DNA of 64,000 bases, taken from assembly GCA_002394685.1 (NCBI GenBank), contig DGUP01000063.1, positions 76,002-140,001 on the forward strand. Direction: 5' to 3'. Positions 1 through 7,600 of this stretch are shown here, one piece after another. The DNA is from Treponema sp. UBA4307. Lineage in GTDB: Bacteria; Spirochaetota; Spirochaetia; Treponematales; Treponemataceae. Below the pieces are notes generated by a model. That model worked only from the letters and a program-made list of their open reading frames with translations. It was not told where the DNA came from and did not search any database. How positions within the stretch are numbered: the first letter of the stretch is position 1; each line of letters opens with the position of its first letter. The translations under genes were made by a program, and so were the position numbers.

Positions 1-1
1 A

Positions 2-292
2 AAAGTTCATCATGTGCTGCAGCCAAAACTCCTCTTTCTTTTAGGAAAATCAGAAGATGATTTGTACATGGAAGTTTCCTCTCCGGGGCTTGAGCGTAAC
101 TTAAAGAATGCGGCTGAATTTGCCTTCTTTAAGGGAAGAGATGTAAGAGTCTGGGATAAAACCGTAAATGACTGGGTGAGGGGAATCATTAAATCTGCTG
201 ATGAAAAGCAGGTTACTTTGGAAATAGAAGGCGGCAGTGAAAAATCTGTAGCCTATAGTGATATTGCAAAAGCAAAATTTATACATTTATAA
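2..292 (+). CDS. rimP: Ribosome maturation factor RimP (5' end outside window)
   Basis: RimP acts in the cytoplasm in maturation of the 30S ribosomal subunit. The open frame runs in from the left edge and has no convincing start inside the window. It carries the family signature EVSSPGLER, preceded by a KVHHVLQPKL segment that resembles the helix before that signature in RimP. A C-terminal beta-barrel-like segment follows (WDKTVNDWVRGIIKSADE). A GTG at position 14 lies inside this conserved region, so it is not taken as the start. The gene ends 11 bases before nusA, the usual rimP-nusA-infB order. The call is confident; only the N-terminal part is missing. Confidence 0.9.
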   Translation, partial: KVHHVLQPKLLFLLGKSEDDLYMEVSSPGLERNLKNAAEFAFFKGRDVRVWDKTVNDWVRGIIKSADEKQVTLEIEGGSEKSVAYSDIAKAKFIHL

Positions 293-303
293 GGGGGCAT
301 TCT

Positions 304-1788
304 ATGTCAGAAATGGCAGATGCAATCCGTCAGCTTTCAGATGAAAAAGGTGTTAGCGAGGATTCAATTAAAGTAACAATTGAAACAGCTCTTAAGGCTG
401 CATTCAAAAGAAGATTCGGAAGTTCAGAGAACTGCGTTATTCGTTTTGCAGATGATCTTTCAGAAGTAAAAGTCTTTGCTAGAAAAGTTGTTGTTGACGG
501 AGTTTATGATCCTTCTCAGGAAATTGAATTTGAAGAAGCAAAAGAATTAAATTCAGAAGTAGAAATTGGAGATGAACTTGAAATTGAAATAGATCCTAAA
601 AAGGAATTTGAACGCTCTGCAGTTTCTCAGGGTAAACAGATTGCTCATCAGGGTCTGAACGAAAGTTTCAAGGATACCCTCTATAATGAATATAAAGATA
701 AAATTCATGAAGTAATCATCGGTTATTATCTGAGAACTGGAAATAACGATTCAATTTATGTTGACCTGGGAAAGGTTGAAGGTGTTCTTCCTAAGAAATA
801 TCAGAGCCCTCGTGAAGTTTATGAAAAGGGTGATCGTATTAAGACTTATATTACTGATATTAAGAAGACTCCAAGCGGAATTCAGCTTATCCTCAGCCGC
901 TCAGATCCAGAGTTTGTCAAGAAGTGTTTTGAAAATGAAGTTCCGGAAATTGCTGATGGAATCGTTCATATTCACAAGGTTGTTCGTGAAGCAGGTTATC
1001 GTGCAAAGGTAGCTGTATATTCAAACAAAATTGATGTTGATCCAGTTGGTGCTTGTGTTGGTCAGAAGGGGCAGCGTATTCAGGCAGTTATTCGTGAACT
1101 TGATGAAAAAATTGATGTTCTCAAATATGAAGAAGATCCTCATCTCTTTATTGCTAATGCCCTGTTACCTGCAGAAGTTGTAAGAGTTGTAATTACTAAC
1201 AGTGAAACTCGTGAAGCAAAGGCAATTGTAACAGAATCTCAGTTCTCAATTGCAATTGGTAAGGGCGGACAGAATGTTCGTCTTGCAAATAAGCTTTGTG
1301 ACTGGAATATTGACGTTATTACAGAAGAACAGGCTGCACAGATGGATCTTACTGAAACAGATACACGCAGGGCTGCAGAACAGCTTTTCTCTAATAATGC
1401 AGAAACAGAAGAAAGCGGCGATGATGTTGTACCAGTTACCAGTATTGAAGATCTTGACCCACGTCTTGCTGAAATCATTAAGGGAACAGAATTTGATGAT
1501 ATCGTTGTATTCCATGATGCAGTAAGAGACGGTTCAATCAGCAAGCTTGAAGGCCTTTCAAGGGAAGATGCTGAAGCTATTGATAAGCTCATTAATGAAA
1601 ACTTTGAAATTACAGAAGAGAATTCAGCTGAAGAAGCTCCTGCAGAAGAAGAAACTGATTCTGCTGAAGATGATGGTGGACTTGAAGAAGGGGAAGAGTT
1701 TGAGTGTCCTGAATGTCATGCTACTGTAGCATATCATATTGGAATGACAACATGTCCTAAATGTGGTGTTGAACTGGCATTCGAGTAA
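304..1788 (+). CDS. nusA: Transcription elongation/termination factor NusA with C-terminal zinc ribbon
   Basis: NusA binds RNA polymerase and nascent RNA and modulates pausing, termination and antitermination. The 494-residue protein shows the N-terminal domain (about 1-130), an S1 domain (about 134-205), KH1 with GQKGQRIQ near 250, and KH2 with GKGGQNVRLANK near 318. A helix-hairpin-helix-like repeat lies around 380-435. An acidic linker of about 25 residues then leads to an unusual tail with two CxxC pairs (C468/C471 and C484/C487) that looks like a zinc ribbon. E. coli NusA has no such module. The start is preceded by AAGGGGGC. It is co-directional with rimP and infB. Confidence 0.95.
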   Translation: MSEMADAIRQLSDEKGVSEDSIKVTIETALKAAFKRRFGSSENCVIRFADDLSEVKVFARKVVVDGVYDPSQEIEFEEAKELNSEVEIGDELEIEIDPKKEFERSAVSQGKQIAHQGLNESFKDTLYNEYKDKIHEVIIGYYLRTGNNDSIYVDLGKVEGVLPKKYQSPREVYEKGDRIKTYITDIKKTPSGIQLILSRSDPEFVKKCFENEVPEIADGIVHIHKVVREAGYRAKVAVYSNKIDVDPVGACVGQKGQRIQAVIRELDEKIDVLKYEEDPHLFIANALLPAEVVRVVITNSETREAKAIVTESQFSIAIGKGGQNVRLANKLCDWNIDVITEEQAAQMDLTETDTRRAAEQLFSNNAETEESGDDVVPVTSIEDLDPRLAEIIKGTEFDDIVVFHDAVRDGSISKLEGLSREDAEAIDKLINENFEITEENSAEEAPAEEETDSAEDDGGLEEGEEFECPECHATVAYHIGMTTCPKCGVELAFE

Positions 1789-1803
1789 GGAATCAATGGA
1801 ATG

Positions 1804-1842
1804 GACTGGCCGGTTAGTAATTTCAGCTGACCAGTCTTTGTG
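1804..1842 (+). terminator. Weak hairpin between nusA and infB
   Basis: GACTGG at 1804-1809 can pair with CCAGTC at 1831-1836, with an inner pairing of TTAG and CTGA. Only a short T tract follows. It could be an attenuator or an RNA-processing site between nusA and infB; the pairing is seen but the function is inferred. Confidence 0.35.
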
Positions 1843-1867
1843 ACTAGGAATTAAGGAAAGGAAGCGT

Positions 1868-4642
1868 ATGGCGGATACAGAAAATAAGGAAGAAAAGAAA
1901 CTCGAAGTGAACTTAATCAAGAAGGAAGGTAAGCCTGAAAGTCAGGCAAAACCTGCAGCTCAAAAGAAGAAGGTTGTGGTAAAGCGTAAGCCGGCAGCCC
2001 AGGGCAGTACATCAACAGCTCAAACCTCTGCTTCAGCTCCTGCAAAGGAAGTTAAGAAGGAAGGTGTAAGGGTGGTAAAGAAAGCTCCTGTTAATTCCGC
2101 TAAAACAGACGAGCCTGCACCAGCACCAAAAGCTGATAGTACACCTGCAGCAAAACCTTCAGCTCCAGCAGCAAAACCTGCTGCTCCGGCTCCTAAGGCT
2201 GAAGAAGCAAAGCCTGCAAATCAGAATCCTCCAAGTCAGACAACTACACAGTCTACTAATAGTCGTGGTGCTACAACATTTGAACTTCATAGTGTGCGCC
2301 CAAATGTAAAGGCTGGTAACTTAAGTGACAGACCACGCCGTCAGTATCAGGGCAGACGTGATGGTCAGGGTGGATTTACTGGAGCTCAGGCTCGTGAAGG
2401 CTATCAGAATAGAGAAAGAGAAAACCGTGGTCCTTATAACGGACAGCGCAATTCTTATAATAATGGCCAGGGTGGTAACCGTCAGGGAGGCTACCAGGGC
2501 AATCGTCAGGGTGGTTTCCAGGGTAACCGTCAGGGAGGCTATCAGGGCAATCGTCAGGGTGGTTTCAATAATGGACAGGGTGGTCAGAGAGGTAACTTTA
2601 ATGCCCAGAGACCAGCAGGTTCCGGATTTAAACCAGGTTTCGGCGGCGGTCGTCCATCCTTCGGTGATGCTCCTGCAGCCTTGGGAAATAAAACTCCTGC
2701 AAAGAAACAGTTTAAGGGTAAGAAGCAGGTATACAATAATAGAAAAGACAGGGAAGAAGAGTTTTCTGAAGATGAACTTAATCAGCTTAAGAAGAAGGAT
2801 ACAACTCCAGTCAGCGCAGTACCAGAAAGCATTGATATTATGGAGTCAATCTCTGTTTCAGATCTGGCTAAGAAGATGAATCTTAAGGCCAGTGAGATTA
2901 TTGGTAAGCTCATGTCAATGGGTATGATGGTAACAATCAACCAGTCTATTGACAGTGATACAGCTACAATCCTTGCTGATGAATATAATTGTAAAGTTCA
3001 TCTTATTTCTCTTTACGATGAAACACTCATTGAAAGTGACAAGGGTGAAGAAGGTGCAGAGCGTACTCGTCCTCCAATTGTTACTGTAATGGGTCACGTA
3101 GACCATGGTAAGACAAAAACTCTGGATGCTATTCGTAACGCTCACGTTGCAGAAGGTGAAGCCGGTGGTATTACACAGAAGATTGGTGCCTATATGGTAT
3201 CAACTGAAAAGGGAGATATTACCTTCCTTGATACTCCAGGTCACGAAGCCTTTACAATGATGCGTGCCCGTGGTGCTCAGATTACTGATATTGTTGTACT
3301 TGTTGTTGCAGCAGACGACGGCGTTATGCCTCAGACTCTGGAAGCAATTGACCATGCAAAGGAAGCTAAGGTACCAATCATTGTTGCAGTAAACAAGATT
3401 GATAAACCAGAAGCAAATCCTGACAGAGTAATGACTCAGCTTTCAGAAAAGGGACTTACTCCTGAGGCATGGGGTGGAGATACACAGTACGTTAATATAT
3501 CTGCCCTTAAGCGTGAAGGTATTGATGATCTTCTTGATGCAATCCTTATTCAGGCAGAAATGCTGGAACTTAAGGCAACTTACGACTGTCGTGCAGAAGG
3601 TAAGGTTATTGAAAGCCGTATTGACCAGGGTCGTGGTGTTGTTGCATCAGTAATTGTAGAAAGAGGTACTCTCCGTACAGGTGATCCTTTTGTTGCAGGT
3701 ATTTACGCAGGCCGTGTAAGAGCACTCTTTAATGATAAGGGACAGAAGATTGATGAGGCTGGACCTTCAACACCAGTAGAAGTTCTTGGAATTGAAAACA
3801 TGCCTAATGCAGGAGATCCATTCCAGGTAACAGAAACAGAAAAAGATGCCCGCGCATTTGCAGCAAAGCGTCAGGAACTTAAGAGATTTGAAGCAGCTAA
3901 GGCGGTTAAGAAAACGACTCTTGATTCACTCTATGTTGATATTGCCGACAGTGAAATTAAGGAACTTAAGGTTATTATTAAAGCAGACCTTCAGGGTTCT
4001 GCAGAAGCACTTAAGTCTTCACTGGAAAAACTTACAACAAGAGAAATCCGTCTGTCAGTTATTCACTCAAGTGCAGGTGCAATCAATGAATCAGATGTTA
4101 CTCTTGCTGCAGCCGATTCAAATGCAATTATCATTGGTTTCAACGTACGTCCTACTCCAAAAGCAAAGGCTCTTGCAGAAGAAGAACAGGTTGAAATCAG
4201 AAAATACAATATTATTTACAAGTGTGTTGAAGAAATTCAGCAGGCTATGGAAGGTATGCTTCAGCCGGATACAAAGGAAGAAGTTACCGGTATGCTGGAA
4301 GTCCGCAATACATTCAAGGTACCAAAAATTGGTCTCATTGCCGGATGTTATGTTACAGACGGTATTGTTAAGAGAACAAGCAGCGTAAATGTAATTCGTG
4401 ACGGTGTTGTTAAGTATACAGGAAAAGTTGCTTCCCTTAAGAGATTCAAGGACGATGCAAAAGAAGTTCGTGAAGGCTTTGAGTGTGGTCTTGGCATTGA
4501 AAACTGGCAGGACCTCCAGGTTGGTGACCAGATTGAAGCCTTTGAACTGGTTGAGGTTAAGAGAAAGCTTGGACAGACCCTTGCTGAAGAAGAAGCTGAA
4601 AAAGCAAAACAGTCTTCTCCGGAAAGTTCTTCTGCTGAGTAA
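1868..4642 (+). CDS. infB: Translation initiation factor IF-2
   Basis: IF-2 is the GTPase that places initiator tRNA on the 30S subunit and promotes 50S joining. The protein has 924 residues. Residues about 1-320 are low-complexity: a Lys/Pro/Ala-rich part, then a Gly/Arg/Gln/Asn part with repeated GNRQGG units (about 196-245). An IF2_N domain follows near 321-374 (ESISVSDLAKKMNLKASEII). The G domain begins near 408 with GHVDHGKT, then DTPGHEAF and NKID, followed by the beta-barrel and C-terminal domains. The start has AAGGAAAGG upstream. The glycine-rich RGG-like N-terminus is longer and more repetitive than usual; the catalytic part is ordinary. Confidence 0.97.
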   Translation: MADTENKEEKKLEVNLIKKEGKPESQAKPAAQKKKVVVKRKPAAQGSTSTAQTSASAPAKEVKKEGVRVVKKAPVNSAKTDEPAPAPKADSTPAAKPSAPAAKPAAPAPKAEEAKPANQNPPSQTTTQSTNSRGATTFELHSVRPNVKAGNLSDRPRRQYQGRRDGQGGFTGAQAREGYQNRERENRGPYNGQRNSYNNGQGGNRQGGYQGNRQGGFQGNRQGGYQGNRQGGFNNGQGGQRGNFNAQRPAGSGFKPGFGGGRPSFGDAPAALGNKTPAKKQFKGKKQVYNNRKDREEEFSEDELNQLKKKDTTPVSAVPESIDIMESISVSDLAKKMNLKASEIIGKLMSMGMMVTINQSIDSDTATILADEYNCKVHLISLYDETLIESDKGEEGAERTRPPIVTVMGHVDHGKTKTLDAIRNAHVAEGEAGGITQKIGAYMVSTEKGDITFLDTPGHEAFTMMRARGAQITDIVVLVVAADDGVMPQTLEAIDHAKEAKVPIIVAVNKIDKPEANPDRVMTQLSEKGLTPEAWGGDTQYVNISALKREGIDDLLDAILIQAEMLELKATYDCRAEGKVIESRIDQGRGVVASVIVERGTLRTGDPFVAGIYAGRVRALFNDKGQKIDEAGPSTPVEVLGIENMPNAGDPFQVTETEKDARAFAAKRQELKRFEAAKAVKKTTLDSLYVDIADSEIKELKVIIKADLQGSAEALKSSLEKLTTREIRLSVIHSSAGAINESDVTLAAADSNAIIIGFNVRPTPKAKALAEEEQVEIRKYNIIYKCVEEIQQAMEGMLQPDTKEEVTGMLEVRNTFKVPKIGLIAGCYVTDGIVKRTSSVNVIRDGVVKYTGKVASLKRFKDDAKEVREGFECGLGIENWQDLQVGDQIEAFELVEVKRKLGQTLAEEEAEKAKQSSPESSSAE
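2474..2566 (+). repeat. 48-bp tandem repeat inside infB
   Basis: Two near-identical 48-bp units (2474-2521 and 2522-2566) differ at one base before diverging at the end. Each is itself a doubled 24-bp module encoding GNRQGGYQ/GNRQGGFQ. The repeat stays in frame, so copy number could change without disrupting IF-2. Confidence 0.85.
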
Positions 4643-4661
4643 TTTCTAAAAAGGTAAAAAT

Positions 4662-4697
4662 AGTAGCACTGCATATGCAGGGCTGCTGTTTTTATTT
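4662..4697 (+). terminator. Intrinsic terminator after infB
   Basis: A hairpin pairs 4662-4667 with 4682-4687 through an inner CTGC/GCAG stem around an ATAT loop. TTTTTATTT follows. It lies 20 bases after the infB stop and before rbfA, so it may only partly terminate the operon. Confidence 0.65.
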
Positions 4698-4765
4698 ACG
4701 GGTATTTCGGAAAATCTGCATAAAGTGCTTTTTTCGATTTTCCTTTATATTAGACAGGAATAATA

Positions 4766-5140
4766 ATGGGACAGTATAGATTACTCCGTTTAGGTGAACA
4801 GATTAAACAGGAAATTGCTACAATGATTCTCCGTCATGAGATAAAAGATCCTCGTGTAAATGAATTCTTAACAATTCAGCGGGTTGAAGTAGCAGGTGAC
4901 CTTGCATATGCAAAAGTATATGTATCTTCTTTTATGGATGATAAGGCCGTTGAAAGAGGCGCTCAGGGCTTGCAGAATGCAGCCGGTTTTATTCAGTCAT
5001 CAATTGCTAAAAAACTTTCAATATATAAGTTTCCAAAGCTGACTTTTATAGCAGATTTTTCTGTACGTGACGGTTATGAAATGGTACAGAAACTTAACGC
5101 TCTGGAAAAAGAATCCAGTGAAACAAAATCTGAAAACTGA
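4766..5140 (+). CDS. rbfA: Ribosome-binding factor A
   Basis: RbfA is a KH-fold factor that binds the 30S subunit during 16S rRNA maturation and cold adaptation. The 124-residue protein has the expected length and pattern. It starts with RLGEQIKQEIATMILRHEIKDPR, here cited only as a family-like N-terminus, and then shows the LAYAKVYVSSF strand. Its stop codon overlaps the truB start by one base (TGATG), indicating translational coupling. A start-proximal AGGA lies at a suitable distance. Confidence 0.93.
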   Translation: MGQYRLLRLGEQIKQEIATMILRHEIKDPRVNEFLTIQRVEVAGDLAYAKVYVSSFMDDKAVERGAQGLQNAAGFIQSSIAKKLSIYKFPKLTFIADFSVRDGYEMVQKLNALEKESSETKSEN

Positions 5141-7068
5141 TGGCAAATAAAAAAAACAATTCAAATCTTTCAGGCCTTATGCTTCTTGCAAAAAAGCCTG
5201 GAATTACCAGTTTTTCTTCTCTTTTCAGCATTAAACACGCCTTAAATACAGAGAAGGTTGGTCATACAGGAACACTGGATTCTTTTGCTGAAGGTCTTCT
5301 TGTGGTACTTACAGGAAATTTAACTCATCTTGTACCTCACATTACAGGATTCAAAAAGACATATCAGGCAATGATTTGTTTTGGTAAAGAAACTGATACT
5401 TTTGATCCCTGCGGTTCTTTTACAAAAGAAGGCAGGTCTGTAACAAAAGAAGAAATTCTTTCAATTCTTCCATCTTTTACAGGCGCCCTTCTTCAGACTC
5501 CTCCTCTTTATTCTGCAGTACATGTTGACGGACAGAGAGCTTCTGATTTAGTAAGGGATGGCCAGGAAATTCATATAGAGCCACGACAGATTTTTGTTTA
5601 CCGGAATGAACTTCTAGAATACCGGCCTGCCGGTGAAAAAGACGGCTCTTCCTATGCAATTCTGGAAATTGAGTGTTCTAAAGGTACTTATATCCGGGCC
5701 CTTGCCAGAGATATGGCAGAAAAACTTGGAACTTGTGCTCATCTGTGTGCTTTACGAAGAATTAAAGTTGGTCCTTTTTCTCTGGAAGATGCAGCTCTGA
5801 ATGAAGATCTGAAGCCTTTCACAATTGAAAACGGACTTGAAAATGAAAAAGCTATGATTGCCCTTAATAAAAAAATTATTGAAGAAAAAAAACTTTCCAT
5901 CAATAAAAAGGGCAGAAAAGATAAAAATTACATAAGAAGTGAAGAAGAAGAAACTGAACTTATTAAGATAAAAAGTTACTTCAGAACTTTCACACCGGAA
6001 CTTGCACAGGAATGTGGCTTTGAAATTGATCAGTTAAAGGCTGAAAGTGAAAGTTCCTTTTTGAACGGCAGACCTTTATCTTCAAAAATGTTTAACCGTC
6101 TCCCGTCAGAAAAAGCAATGGAAAGTGAATACCATTTTCCTGATGAGATTGCAGTCTTTTACAGCAGCGGTTCTTTTGCAGGAATGATAAAAAAAGGTCA
6201 GGGACGGCTTAACTATGCTTTTGTTGTTCCAAAAAAAGACTTTAAGATTGTAAAAATAAGCTGGCAGAATCTTCTCAGGGGAGAGTTTCCCCGTGAATGG
6301 AAAGAAAAAGGAACGGCCCTTTCAATTGGAAGTTTTGACGGTTTCCATTCAGGTCATAAGGCAATTGGAGATTGTATTCTTAAGCAGAAAAATTTGGTAC
6401 CGGGAGTAATCACTTTTACTTCTTCTGTAAAATCAAGGTCACAGGATTATCAGGGGGATTTGCTCACCTTATATCAGAAACTGAATCTTTTTCAGGAATA
6501 TGGCCTGCAGTTCGCTATTGTGATTGACTTTTCTGATGATTTTAGTAAAATTGAAGGCGCTGCATTCATAAAGATTTTGCTTGATAAGCTTAATATGAAA
6601 TATCTGGCGGAAGGTCAGGATTTCAGGTGCGGATATAAAGGTGCACTTACAATGAAAGAGTTGAAGGAACTTTCTGCTGAGGAAGATTTTCAGCTGGAAA
6701 TGGTTCCAGATGTTATTTTTGAAGGTGAGAGGGTATCTTCTTCCAGAATAAGAAAAGCTGTTGAAGAAGGAAAGTTTCTTTCTGCTTCCAAAATGCTTAC
6801 AAGACCATATACTTACGATCTTGTTAAATGCCTTGGAGAAAACAATACAGTACAGGGCGGGGAGCAGTGGTACACCTTCAAAGTAAATGGTGTTCAGCTT
6901 TTACCTGAAAAAGGTAATTATGATGTTGTTGCCCTGCTTAGCCAGAAAAACAGCAGTGAGATGTCCGCATATCGTACAAGTCTTTGTGTGGACAATAAAG
7001 ATGAAGTAAAGCTTTTGCTTCCGTCAGATGATTCTGCAGGAAGAGTTAAGGGTGTGAACTTTATCTGA
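5140..7068 (+). CDS. truB: Fused tRNA pseudouridine-55 synthase TruB and RibF-type FAD synthetase domain
   Basis: One uninterrupted 642-residue frame joins two enzymes that are usually separate neighbouring genes. Residues 1 to about 300 are TruB, which makes pseudouridine 55 in tRNA; the signature HTGTLDSFAEG contains the catalytic Asp (D47), followed by KTYQA and the YIRALARD segment. Residues about 390-550 are the nucleotidyltransferase half of RibF, with GSFDGFHSGHK (397-407) and SSSRIRKA (533-540), which adenylates FMN to FAD. The last 90 residues sit where the riboflavin kinase domain should be, but the GxPTAN motif is absent and the region is too short. A kinase activity is therefore doubtful. 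It is translationally coupled to rbfA. Confidence 0.93.
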   Translation: MANKKNNSNLSGLMLLAKKPGITSFSSLFSIKHALNTEKVGHTGTLDSFAEGLLVVLTGNLTHLVPHITGFKKTYQAMICFGKETDTFDPCGSFTKEGRSVTKEEILSILPSFTGALLQTPPLYSAVHVDGQRASDLVRDGQEIHIEPRQIFVYRNELLEYRPAGEKDGSSYAILEIECSKGTYIRALARDMAEKLGTCAHLCALRRIKVGPFSLEDAALNEDLKPFTIENGLENEKAMIALNKKIIEEKKLSINKKGRKDKNYIRSEEEETELIKIKSYFRTFTPELAQECGFEIDQLKAESESSFLNGRPLSSKMFNRLPSEKAMESEYHFPDEIAVFYSSGSFAGMIKKGQGRLNYAFVVPKKDFKIVKISWQNLLRGEFPREWKEKGTALSIGSFDGFHSGHKAIGDCILKQKNLVPGVITFTSSVKSRSQDYQGDLLTLYQKLNLFQEYGLQFAIVIDFSDDFSKIEGAAFIKILLDKLNMKYLAEGQDFRCGYKGALTMKELKELSAEEDFQLEMVPDVIFEGERVSSSRIRKAVEEGKFLSASKMLTRPYTYDLVKCLGENNTVQGGEQWYTFKVNGVQLLPEKGNYDVVALLSQKNSSEMSAYRTSLCVDNKDEVKLLLPSDDSAGRVKGVNFI

Positions 7069-7087
7069 AATTATTTTGTATCCAATA

Positions 7088-7142
7088 CCGAATGTTGCTT
7101 TGGCAGGAGAGGTCTACGTCCAAACCTGGCTCGGCTACATGG
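7088..7142 (+). promoter_or_regulatory. Structured rpsO leader, possible S15 autoregulatory site
   Basis: The 98 bases between truB-ribF and rpsO contain nested pairings: CCGA 7088-7091 with TCGG 7131-7134, and TTTGG 7099-7103 with CCAAA 7120-7124. The local sequence is more GC-rich than its surroundings. S15 autoregulates through structured leaders in several bacterial groups, so this is a plausible site, but no known S15 leader class is recognised here. Confidence 0.35.
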
Positions 7143-7166
7143 TAATTAAATTATAAGGAGTAAGTA

Positions 7167-7436
7167 ATGGCACTTACAAAAGAAACAGCTGCATCTATCG
7201 TAGCTAAGTTCGGTGCAAATCCAAATGACACCGGAAACGTAAAGGTTCAGATCGCATTGACAACTGAACGTATCAAGGAACTTACAGCACACTGCAAGGC
7301 TTTCCCAAAGGACACAGGAGCTTCTCGTGGTCTTTTGAAGGTTGTTGGTGCTCGCCGCAAGCTCTTGAAGTACCTCCAGAACACAGATCTCGAAGGATAT
7401 CGCGCTCTCATTAAGGAACTCGGAATCCGTAAGTAA
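7167..7436 (+). CDS. rpsO: 30S ribosomal protein S15
   Basis: S15 is a primary 16S rRNA-binding protein of the small subunit. The 89-residue product has normal family length. It carries the conserved pattern TGNVKVQIALTTERI near the N-terminus and the GLLKVVGARRKLLKYL segment that contacts rRNA. The start has a strong TAAGGAG site. Codon use is clearly more biased (for example GGT, CGT, AAG) than in surrounding genes, as expected for a ribosomal protein. It is followed by pnp, the order seen in many bacteria. Confidence 0.98.
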   Translation: MALTKETAASIVAKFGANPNDTGNVKVQIALTTERIKELTAHCKAFPKDTGASRGLLKVVGARRKLLKYLQNTDLEGYRALIKELGIRK

Positions 7437-7449
7437 TCGGTGGATAATT

Positions 7450-7494
7450 GGCAGTTCTGTTGGTTATTATATCAGCAGGCTGCCTTTTATTTTT
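7450..7494 (+). terminator. Intrinsic terminator after rpsO
   Basis: GGCAG (7450-7454) pairs with CTGCC (7480-7484). Inside it, CTGTTGG (457-463) pairs with TCAGCAG (472-478) using two wobbles. TTTTATTTTT follows. It should separate rpsO from pnp or reduce readthrough. Confidence 0.75.
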
Positions 7495-7528
7495 AAAGGT
7501 GAGACCGGCTGTTCAAACGGACCTCCCC

Positions 7529-7560
7529 TGTAAGACTAATGTGTCAGTGTCAGTCTTACA
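7529..7560 (+). promoter_or_regulatory. Perfect 9-bp hairpin in the pnp leader
   Basis: TGTAAGACT (7529-7537) pairs perfectly with AGTCTTACA (7552-7560) around a 14-base loop, 40 bases before the pnp start. No T tract follows, so it is not a terminator. In E. coli the pnp leader hairpin is cut by RNase III and mediates autocontrol by PNPase. A similar role here is an inference from position and shape. Confidence 0.5.
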
Positions 7561-7600
7561 AAAGATAAAGAACAAATAAAGAATATAAGGAAATTTTTTT

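Noticed and set aside
14..292. Complete small gene starting with GTG at position 14
   Set aside because: The start falls inside the conserved RimP core and the frame is open to the left edge, so it is a truncated rimP.
7092..7145. Leader peptide before rpsO (ATG at 7092)
   Set aside because: It has no ribosome-binding site and its codons overlap the pairing segments of the structured leader; a structural role is more likely.
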